Part shown: positions 1 through 5,073 of the stretch, one piece after another | Position numbering within the stretch: position 1 is the first letter of the stretch | Layout: each line of letters begins with the position of its first letter | From: Nitrospiraceae bacterium | GTDB taxonomy: Bacteria; Nitrospirota; Thermodesulfovibrionia; Thermodesulfovibrionales; Dissulfurispiraceae | Reading direction: 5' to 3' | Assembly (NCBI GenBank): GCA_003170655.1 | Contig: PMYY01000094.1 | Span: 5,004-10,076 of the forward strand | DNA: 5,073 nucleotides | Position numbers and translations under genes: made by a program | Notes under the pieces: model-generated | The model's input: only the letters and a program-made list of their open reading frames with translations | Databases searched by the model: none | What the model was told of the DNA's origin: nothing

Positions 1-249
1 CTTTGGCACATACATCGCGACTTTCGGCAGTGTATGCTCAAGCGCATAGCTCGACGGCGTCGGCCTCAACTTGACTGCTGTACAGAAGCTGTCGGGCATC
101 TCCGAATCCATCTCTGCGCACATGGCACCCCTCTGTTTTCCCCTTCCCTCGACACTTTGTATCGTGAGAGATGGATATCCGAGCTGTTCGAGCACAGTCT
201 TTGTCTCGGGGAGCTTATCCCTCCTGATGATCGCCGTGATCTCTTTCAT
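1..249 (-). CDS. nifI2: PII-family nitrogenase regulator NifI2, partial (3' end off the left edge)
   Basis: NifI2 is the partner of NifI1 in the ammonium switch-off complex on dinitrogenase. Reading from ATG 249-247, 83 codons are open to the left edge. The start MKEITAIIRRDKLPETKTVL and GYPSLTIQSVEGRGKQRG (24-41) are the first beta-alpha-beta part of a PII fold. About 40 residues separate GRGKQRG from the second core strand entry at YVPK (80-83), so the T-loop is much longer than in NifI1; a long T-loop is the known mark of NifI2. The loop holds Cys44 and Cys56 and is acidic at its start. The second core strand and the GDGKIFV signature must lie beyond the window. The start overlaps the nifI1 stop as ATGA, and GAGGTG five bases upstream lies inside the end of nifI1, so translation is probably coupled and the two proteins made in step. 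The NifI2 call rests on the tandem context plus the loop length. Confidence 0.88.
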   Translation of the reverse strand, partial: MKEITAIIRRDKLPETKTVLEQLGYPSLTIQSVEGRGKQRGAMCAEMDSEMPDSFCTAVKLRPTPSSYALEHTLPKVAMYVPK

Positions 250-563
250 AACCCCACCTCTCCTGTCCTGATGGTGTAAGCATTATCGACCGGGCTCACG
301 AATATCTTACCGTCACCGATGAAACCCGACCGCGCCTTGTCCTGGATGACCTGGATGACCCTGTCGACGTCCGCATCATCGATGACCGTCATAATTAGGG
401 TCTTCGGGAGCTCATCATAATGGACCGGCCCGACCTGCAGGCCCTTCTGTTTTCCTCTTCCAAATACCGGCAGCTTGGTGAGCGAGGGAAACCCTGCGCC
501 TTCAAGCGCCAGTACAACCTCTTGCTCTTTCTCAGGTCTGATGAAAGCCCTTATCATTTTCAT
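246..563 (-). CDS. nifI1: PII-family nitrogenase regulator NifI1
   Basis: NifI1 is a GlnB-like protein. In Methanococcus maripaludis the NifI1-NifI2 complex binds dinitrogenase and blocks it when ammonium is added; 2-oxoglutarate relieves the block. The 105-residue product begins MKMIRAFIRPEKEQEV and ends with the PII signature GDGKIFVSPVDNAYTIRTGE (83-102). The T-loop region GRGKQKGLQVGPVHYDELPK (35-54) is about four residues shorter than in GlnB and reads as NifI1 rather than GlnB/GlnK. Tyr49 is near the GlnB uridylylation site, but the loop does not align cleanly, so modification cannot be assumed. I chose ATG 563-561 because AGGAGG lies eight bases upstream; an in-frame ATG at 596 would add 11 poorly conserved residues that overlap this ribosome site. 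The TGA overlaps the next ATG (ATGA). A 150-nt spacer separates it from nifX. Confidence 0.92.
   Translation of the reverse strand: MKMIRAFIRPEKEQEVVLALEGAGFPSLTKLPVFGRGKQKGLQVGPVHYDELPKTLIMTVIDDADVDRVIQVIQDKARSGFIGDGKIFVSPVDNAYTIRTGEVGL
255..260 (-). promoter_or_regulatory. Ribosome binding site of nifI2 inside the end of nifI1
   Basis: GAGGTG lies five bases before ATG 249, within the last codons of nifI1. With the ATGA overlap this suggests that ribosomes ending nifI1 re-initiate on nifI2. Confidence 0.72.
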
Positions 564-571
564 ATTTTGTT

Positions 572-577
572 CCTCCT
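572..577 (-). promoter_or_regulatory. Ribosome binding site that decides the nifI1 start
   Basis: AGGAGG lies eight bases before ATG 563. Because it is inside the reading frame that would follow from the upstream ATG at 596, it marks the downstream ATG as the real start. No comparable site precedes 596. Confidence 0.87.
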
Positions 578-613
578 GTTTATTTGCGCTGCTCATGCAG
601 GGGCACCTTTGCC

Positions 614-649
614 TTAGGCGGATGCTTCCCGGTTTTTTCTATTAGGCGG
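614..649 (-). repeat. Short direct repeat in the nifX-nifI1 spacer
   Basis: The octamer CCGCCTAA (minus strand) occurs at 649-642 and again at 621-614, 28 bases apart. The first copy supplies part of the 3' arm of the GC-rich stem-loop, and the second could pair with the same GGCGG arm instead. A small GGCA/TGCC hairpin (602-613) adjoins the second copy. The repeat is short enough to be chance. Confidence 0.3.
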
Positions 650-664
650 CCACAAAAGACCGCC
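645..664 (-). other. GC-rich stem-loop in the nifX-nifI1 spacer
   Basis: Minus-strand GGCGGTC (664-658) pairs with GGCCGCC (651-645) across the loop TTTTGT, seven pairs including one G-U. In plus-strand RNA the wobble becomes a C-A mismatch, so the structure favours the operon transcript. TAATAGAAAAAA follows instead of a T-run, so rho-independent termination is unlikely. A processing or stabilising element is possible. Confidence 0.45.
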
Positions 665-691
665 CCCTGTGTTATCTTTACGTTCAATTCC

Positions 692-718
692 ATTGACCGC
701 ATTGAAACGATGGTCAAT
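692..718 (-). other. Stem-loop across the nifX stop codon
   Basis: On the minus strand ATTGACC (718-712) pairs perfectly with GGTCAAT (698-692) across a 13-base loop; TTCAA and TTGAA just outside could add five pairs with a bulge. The nifX TGA (716-714) is in the 5' arm. No run of T follows, so it is not a classic intrinsic terminator. It could protect the 3' end of an upstream mRNA or be chance. Confidence 0.4.
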
Positions 719-1115
719 TTGAATTCATATTCAATGCTTTTTTCAGCCATGGCGGCGGAGTGCCTTTCACCGTATCGAGAAGTCTTTTCATAGAGTCCTC
801 GATAGTGACTGACTCCTTAACCTTCACAGGCATAATCCCTTTCTTTATAAGCCTTGCCGCCGACGGCCCTCCGATTTCGGTAAGGTAGATGATCTTGCAG
901 TCTGCCAGTTTATCCACCTTTGACTGCACCCTGTCATCGTGCAGTTCGCCCAGACCCCTGGTTTCGACGATCGCAGAGTCCAGCCCGTCCGCGAATTTCC
1001 TCAGTTCGAGGAAACTATAATTTTCATGAGTCAGTTCGTATACTGCGAACATACCCGCTCTGCCGAAATGTTCGTCAACATTGATACCGTCAGTTGTTGC
1101 AAAAGCTACCTTCAT
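714..1115 (-). CDS. nifX: FeMo-cofactor carrier protein NifX
   Basis: NifX is a small cytoplasmic protein that binds the NifB cofactor or the NifEN-bound precursor and passes cofactor intermediates along the assembly route. The 133-residue product is one complete domain of the NifX/NafY/NifB-C-terminal family (dinitrogenase iron-molybdenum cofactor binding). The N-terminus MKVAFATTDGINVDEHFGRA carries the HFG motif (16-18), usually linked to cofactor binding. The core DCKIIYLTEIGGPSAARLIK (72-91) and the tail GTPPPWLKKAL (118-128) are typical of NifX; the PPPWL tail is what favours NifX over the generic NifB-like short proteins. It is somewhat shorter than Azotobacter NifX (about 158 residues) and lacks the N-terminal helical domain of NafY. 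Start at ATG 1115-1113 is fixed by a full AAGGAGGT five bases upstream. It lies 21 nt after nifEN, which supports the same job. A stem-loop spans its stop codon. Confidence 0.92.
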   Translation of the reverse strand: MKVAFATTDGINVDEHFGRAGMFAVYELTHENYSFLELRKFADGLDSAIVETRGLGELHDDRVQSKVDKLADCKIIYLTEIGGPSAARLIKKGIMPVKVKESVTIEDSMKRLLDTVKGTPPPWLKKALNMNSN

Positions 1116-1120
1116 CGTGC

Positions 1121-1128
1121 ACCTCCTT
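1121..1128 (-). promoter_or_regulatory. Ribosome binding site of nifX
   Basis: AAGGAGGT, a perfect match to the bacterial anti-Shine-Dalgarno sequence, lies five bases before ATG 1115. It is the strongest site in the window and points to a bacterial host with high NifX translation. Confidence 0.88.
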
Positions 1129-1136
1129 CAGCCCTT

Positions 1137-3731
1137 TCAGTGGGCCGTTATCAATAAATTACCTATTTCGTTGATTGCATTAAGTGTTCCAGCGTATCCG
1201 ATGGTAACCTTTGCCGTAATCCCCAGAATCTTATATACGGGAAACCCCGCCTGATACAGGGGAACTTTCAACCTCTTCGCCGTCTCCTGGGCGTGGGAGT
1301 TCGATATCAGGATATCCATCCCATCGCCGACAGATTGCAGATCACCCACGATCACCTCTTCAGCGACAATATATGCAGCGGACGGCGCAGAATGGGGAAT
1401 CACTGCCTGTACTACCTCCACGCCCATCTCATCGAGCACCCTTGAAAGCGCTATCGAAAGGTCCGGGTCCAGGGCGAGTGTCGCTCTTTTACCGCTGTAA
1501 TAGAAATGAGCGTCCCTCATTCCATCGACGAGTATGCTCCTTTTCCGTTCATATCTCGCAAGCATCGGCCTGCCGCTCAGCATCGAAAGCGCCTCCATGA
1601 ACAAATCCGTGGCCCCAACTCCGGCAATGCTCTCGAAAACCCGGTATTCTATCCCGAACTTTTCTTTCATCTTTATAGCAGGAAGCTCCATGCTGGCGCC
1701 GATGACGATATTAAATTCGGAATTGGCCGCATCCTTCAGGTCGTCAAAAGTAGTTCCCCCGAGGGCCAGAGCAGACAGACCTTTCCGGCTTCCGTCAAGG
1801 GCCGCAAGATCGGGTATCATAATCGGCCTGAGACCGAAAGACTCTATCATCTCTCTGAGCTCAGTGAAATCCGCGGGAGTCAGGTGCGGGCCTGCCAGCA
1901 CATTGACCTGCCCCGTTTTCAAATGTGTCTTTCCCTCTTTGATGATCACTGCAACAATGGCTTCAACAGCCCTGGCGTAGCCGGTTTCCAGCCCGCCTGC
2001 ATAATCGGGTGTGGAGACATGAACCATAGCGGTTTTGCCTTTTTCGCCGATCATCTTAAGTGCGCCGCCGACATCATCCCCTTTGACCTCTGATAGGCCT
2101 GTCGTGAGAATGCCGATAATATCCGGGCTATTCTTTTCTATCAGACTTTCGACGGTCTTTATAATATTCTCCTCGCTGCCCATCACCACATTTTCGACAA
2201 ACAGCTTCGAACTCACCATCGCAATGGGTTCCCGGAAGTGGCCTGTCAAAAGGACCTTGCCGAGGAAGTTGCACCCCTGAGCGCCATGAATTATGGGCAC
2301 CGCCCGGTGTATGCCCTGGAAGGCCAAAGCAGCGCCGATAGCCTGAGAATGCTTAAGGGGATTGACCACAACATCGCTCGTCGGCTTTTTAACTTCTCCT
2401 TTCACCGCGGGCGCGTCGTGATAATTCCTGCCCTTCCCATAAAATTTGATCGCATTACTCAAATCGTCGGCGATATTGACAAGCCCATCATAGCCCGCAT
2501 AGGGCCTGTGCCTCTCCTGGTTGACATCTATAAATGGATACCCCTCTTTCACGCCGAGATACTTATTCCTGCCGCCAGCCACGAGCATATCGGCATTATT
2601 TTCTTTCAGCAGCCTGAGAAGGTTTTTCGGCGTAACGTCCTCAACGAGGGGCGCGTCCGGGCCGAGTATCGCCTTCATCTTTTCCTCATCCTCGAAGGTG
2701 CTTTTCTTGGTGCCGACCGCTACGATCTCGATCCCCAGATCGAGAAGGGCGGAAATGAACGACCAGCTTTTTACTCCTCCGGTATAGAGCACCGCCTTCT
2801 TGCCGCTGAGATGGCGATATGGCGCCAGTCGCTCTTCAAGACGCAGTTCTTCTTCTGCAATGACCTCTTCAATCCTGTCGGCTATATTTGACACGGGATT
2901 CTGCTTTCCGAAGTTTTCGCCGATGGCCCTCAGGGCCTTGGACATCTCGGTCTTGCCAAAGAAAGAGACTTCTGTATACGGTATCCCATACAACCGCTCC
3001 ATCTCTTTCGCTACATTGATAAGTGCACGGCTGCAGACCATGACATTGAGCCTAGCCCGATGAGCATACGTTATCTCCTCGAATGTGGAGTCTCCTGTAA
3101 TCCTAGAAAGTACCCTGATGCCGGCCTTTTTCAGCACCGGTTCAACGGGCCAGAGATCACCCGCGATGTTATATTCTCCGATGAGATTGACATCATATTC
3201 CGTTTCGACCTTTACCTCGCCAGTGCCGATAACGTGCTCCAGAAGGACTTCTCCGGCTATCCGGTTGCCCAGGTTCTTGGGTCCGACAAAGCCCGGAGCG
3301 TTCACCGGGATTACCCTTATGGCGATTTCATTCTCGGCCCTTTTGCAGACGGCTTCAATGTTTTCACCGATCAGGCCGCTCACGCAGGTTGCATGAACGA
3401 ATATGGCCTTTGGATGTACGGTTTCGTTTGTCTTGATGATCGCGCGATAGAGTTTCTCTTCAGACCCGTAAACAATATCGAGTTCAGTCATGTCTGTAGT
3501 AAAACCCCATTTATGGAGCTCACCCTTTGAAGAAAGTGTGCCTCTGCCCTCCCACGAGTTGCCGCAACACGAGATAGGTCCGTGGACAATATGGGCCGCG
3601 TCGGCGATAGGCTGGAGTACGATCATCGCACCGTCAAAAGCGCATGATTCTCCGCCCCGCGCCCGGCAAAGCTTTTCGCTCTTTTCGGTCTCGCAGCCGC
3701 TCTGCATCAATTTGTCCACGTTTGTAAACAT
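1137..3731 (-). CDS. nifEN: Fused FeMo-cofactor scaffold protein NifEN (NifE and NifN in one chain)
   Basis: NifEN receives the Fe-S precursor made by NifB and matures it to FeMo-cofactor, with Mo and homocitrate delivered via NifH, before transfer to NifDK. Here both subunits form one 864-residue protein. Residues 1 to about 435 are NifE: Cys30 (GGESCAFDGA), Cys55 (HGPISCCGNSW) and Cys116 (HATCVSGLIG) match the [4Fe-4S] ligands Cys37, Cys62 and Cys124 of Azotobacter NifE. YTGGVKSWS (316-324) and DVNQER (402-407) are NifE-type; the cofactor histidine of NifD is absent. Residues about 436-453 form a polar linker. Residues 454-864 are NifN: VNPLKHSQAIGAALAF, then GAQGC with Cys487, the only cysteine in this half, and TTGLSEVKGDD where NifK would carry a P-cluster cysteine. 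The frame is continuous, with no stop or credible internal start at the seam. The ATG at 3731 has GGGAG six bases upstream. It follows nifK by 46 nt and precedes nifX by 21 nt, so one transcript is likely. Confidence 0.96.
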   Translation of the reverse strand: MFTNVDKLMQSGCETEKSEKLCRARGGESCAFDGAMIVLQPIADAAHIVHGPISCCGNSWEGRGTLSSKGELHKWGFTTDMTELDIVYGSEEKLYRAIIKTNETVHPKAIFVHATCVSGLIGENIEAVCKRAENEIAIRVIPVNAPGFVGPKNLGNRIAGEVLLEHVIGTGEVKVETEYDVNLIGEYNIAGDLWPVEPVLKKAGIRVLSRITGDSTFEEITYAHRARLNVMVCSRALINVAKEMERLYGIPYTEVSFFGKTEMSKALRAIGENFGKQNPVSNIADRIEEVIAEEELRLEERLAPYRHLSGKKAVLYTGGVKSWSFISALLDLGIEIVAVGTKKSTFEDEEKMKAILGPDAPLVEDVTPKNLLRLLKENNADMLVAGGRNKYLGVKEGYPFIDVNQERHRPYAGYDGLVNIADDLSNAIKFYGKGRNYHDAPAVKGEVKKPTSDVVVNPLKHSQAIGAALAFQGIHRAVPIIHGAQGCNFLGKVLLTGHFREPIAMVSSKLFVENVVMGSEENIIKTVESLIEKNSPDIIGILTTGLSEVKGDDVGGALKMIGEKGKTAMVHVSTPDYAGGLETGYARAVEAIVAVIIKEGKTHLKTGQVNVLAGPHLTPADFTELREMIESFGLRPIMIPDLAALDGSRKGLSALALGGTTFDDLKDAANSEFNIVIGASMELPAIKMKEKFGIEYRVFESIAGVGATDLFMEALSMLSGRPMLARYERKRSILVDGMRDAHFYYSGKRATLALDPDLSIALSRVLDEMGVEVVQAVIPHSAPSAAYIVAEEVIVGDLQSVGDGMDILISNSHAQETAKRLKVPLYQAGFPVYKILGITAKVTIGYAGTLNAINEIGNLLITAH

Positions 3732-3737
3732 GATATT

Positions 3738-3742
3738 CTCCC
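3738..3742 (-). promoter_or_regulatory. Ribosome binding site of nifEN
   Basis: GGGAG on the minus strand, six bases before ATG 3731, supports that start. It lies in the 46-nt nifK-nifEN spacer, which shows no terminator, so read-through from nifK is expected. Confidence 0.75.
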
Positions 3743-3777
3743 TTAGTTCCAGGGCACGACAACCGGGCCCCTATACG

Positions 3778-5073
3778 TTATCTGATGACATCGAAGCTCG
3801 TCGTATTGATCGTTGCACGATCGAGTTCTTCCAGCACCGTATTCACAATAGATGTCACGATGTTCAGCGCGCCCTGATAGCCAATAATCGGGTACCTGTG
3901 CAGGTGGTGCCGGTCGAAAAGCGGGAAGCCGTACCTTATGAGCGGCGTACCTGTATCGCGCCATAGGAACTTGGCGTATGAGTTGCCGATCAGAAGGTCC
4001 ACCGGATCGGTAAACATCAGAGATCTCAGGTGCCACAAGTCCTTGTTTATGTAAACCTTGCCGCTTGCGCCGTAAGGGCTTGAGGCCAGGAGCGTCTCCA
4101 TATCTTCAAGGAAGTTCTTGTCGCCATTCGTGCATATTATATGGACCGGCTCGCCACCCATTTCCATGAGGATGCTGACCATGCCCAGAAGCAGGTCCGG
4201 ATCTCCCACCAATGCAAAGCGCTTACCATGGACATATGTATGAGAGTCGACCATCGCATCGACCACCCTGCCGCGCTCGTCCTCGAGTTCCTGAGGTACG
4301 CGCTTGCCAGTGATTTTGCTAAGCTCCTCAAGAAGCGCATCCGTATTCCTGACGCCGACCGGTATCTTCACCACTGTCTTCTGGTTCCACTCCTTGCTGA
4401 TGAATTCCATTGTCTTGAGAGTCGAATATTTCTGCAACGCCACAGTAGCCATGGCATTTGCCGAATCCATCGTATCCTCGATAGTAGTGAGGCCACGGTA
4501 GATCTTTGCCTGACCGGTGTTGGGAGCATCGAAGGAATCGCTGACATCCGAAAGCACGGTATGCTTTACGTCCATCATGTCCAGCATGCGCTTTATCTCC
4601 CGGTAATTGCCGGTATAAGCATCAAAGCCTGCGATTACATTGACCTTGCCGTTCGGTTCGCTTTTTTTACCAGAAGTAAGTGATTTGAGGATGCTCCTCA
4701 GCATGTTGTCGTATCCTGTAATATGTGACCCGACAAAGCTCGGAGTATTGGCATAAGGCGTCAGCAGCTCAGCCGGAACGACACCCTTTTCCTTTGCGCC
4801 CTTTGTGTAAGCGTTCAGATCGTCTCCGATAACCTCGGCGATGCAGCTCGTGAAGATCGCCATCATCTTGGGCTTATAGAGTGCATAGGCGTTTTCGAGG
4901 CCCTCGGTCATGTTGTTAAGGCCGCCGAAAACCGCAGCGTCTTCCGTCATCGAAGACGAGACCGCCTGCACCGGCTCCTTGAAGTGGCGGTTCAGATGGC
5001 TGCGAAAATAAGCGACACAGCCCTGGGCGCCCTGACAGAAGGGGAGAGTATCTTCAAATCCCAGCGCGCAATA
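3778..5073 (-). CDS. nifK: Nitrogenase MoFe protein beta chain NifK, partial (5' end off the right edge)
   Basis: This is the beta subunit of the MoFe protein (dinitrogenase), which with NifD forms the cytoplasmic alpha2beta2 enzyme that reduces N2 to ammonia. The frame is open from the right edge to a TAA at 3780-3778, giving 431 visible residues; by comparison with Azotobacter NifK as I remember it, the first visible residue matches about residue 77. Visible Cys19 (GAQGC) and Cys77 (FTSCIAEVIGDD) match P-cluster ligands Cys95 and Cys153, and Ser112 (TPSFVGS) matches Ser188. The first ligand, Cys70, lies just outside. The C-terminal half has DLWHLRSL (about 345-352) and FDRHHLHR (about 386-393), which mark the Mo-type NifK and argue against VnfK or AnfK. 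NifH and NifD should lie to the right. The GTG at 4971 is internal and is not the start. An extra cysteine (visible residue 13) sits six residues before the Cys95 equivalent. Confidence 0.97.
   Translation of the reverse strand, partial: YCALGFEDTLPFCQGAQGCVAYFRSHLNRHFKEPVQAVSSSMTEDAAVFGGLNNMTEGLENAYALYKPKMMAIFTSCIAEVIGDDLNAYTKGAKEKGVVPAELLTPYANTPSFVGSHITGYDNMLRSILKSLTSGKKSEPNGKVNVIAGFDAYTGNYREIKRMLDMMDVKHTVLSDVSDSFDAPNTGQAKIYRGLTTIEDTMDSANAMATVALQKYSTLKTMEFISKEWNQKTVVKIPVGVRNTDALLEELSKITGKRVPQELEDERGRVVDAMVDSHTYVHGKRFALVGDPDLLLGMVSILMEMGGEPVHIICTNGDKNFLEDMETLLASSPYGASGKVYINKDLWHLRSLMFTDPVDLLIGNSYAKFLWRDTGTPLIRYGFPLFDRHHLHRYPIIGYQGALNIVTSIVNTVLEELDRATINTTSFDVIR

Noticed and set aside
645..664. 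Rho-independent terminator after nifX
   Set aside because: The stem is GC-rich enough, but no T-run follows on either strand.
564..713. Sigma-54 (-24/-12) promoter ahead of nifI1
   Set aside because: I looked for GG followed ten bases later by GC with TGGCAC/TTGC-like context on the minus strand and found no fit. A convincing -35/-10 pair was not seen either.
1506..2891. Long plus-strand reading frames (1506-2093, 1534-1980, 2238-2891)
   Set aside because: They lie antisense to nifEN, have no recognisable domains or supporting ribosome sites, and overlap one another in different frames.
3732..3777. Hairpin in the nifK-nifEN spacer (GGGC/GCCC)
   Set aside because: Only four pairs with an 11-base loop; too weak to report as a feature.
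3743..4036. Second minus-strand frame overlapping the nifK 3' end
   Set aside because: It is out of frame within conserved nifK coding sequence (including the DLWHLRSL and RHHLHR region); no motif is seen.
4141..4683. Plus-strand reading frame of 180 codons
   Set aside because: It is antisense to the highly conserved nifK sequence and has no family motifs.
3778..5073. Alternative nitrogenase beta chain (VnfK or AnfK)
   Set aside because: DLWHLRSL, EVIGDDLNA and the RHHLHR region match Mo-type NifK.

Overview
The whole window is one stretch of a nitrogen-fixation (nif) operon. All five genes lie on the minus strand and read right to left: nifK (5' end beyond the right edge), a fused nifEN, nifX, nifI1 and nifI2 (3' end beyond the left edge). 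Every gene is recognised from protein motifs. The plus strand shows only shadow reading frames. There are no tRNA, rRNA, CRISPR or mobile-element signals.

The organism looks like an anaerobic diazotrophic bacterium of moderate GC content. The Shine-Dalgarno sites are strong and bacterial (AAGGAGGT before nifX, AGGAGG before nifI1). The paired PII-like proteins NifI1 and NifI2 are known from methanogens and from obligately anaerobic bacteria. A single-chain NifEN is, from memory, annotated in Geobacter-type Desulfuromonadales, so that group or a related anaerobic lineage fits, but the window does not settle the species.

Layout from right to left. The right end (5073 to 3778) is NifK, the beta subunit of the Mo-dependent MoFe protein, lacking only its N-terminus. 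After 46 nt comes an 864-residue NifEN (3731 to 1137), in which the NifE and NifN subunits of the FeMo-cofactor scaffold are one polypeptide. After 21 nt comes NifX (1115 to 714), a small cofactor carrier. A 150-nt spacer follows, with two stem-loops and a short direct repeat. NifI1 (563 to 246) then overlaps NifI2 (249 to beyond 1) by four bases (ATGA).

Together the genes cover catalysis (NifK with off-window NifD and NifH), cofactor maturation (NifEN scaffold, NifX carrier) and post-translational switch-off of the enzyme when ammonium appears (NifI1/NifI2). The two features most unlike the textbook layout are the NifE-NifN fusion and the nifI pair sitting after nifX instead of next to nifH. 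I do not see an undescribed system here; the interest lies in these variations on a known one.
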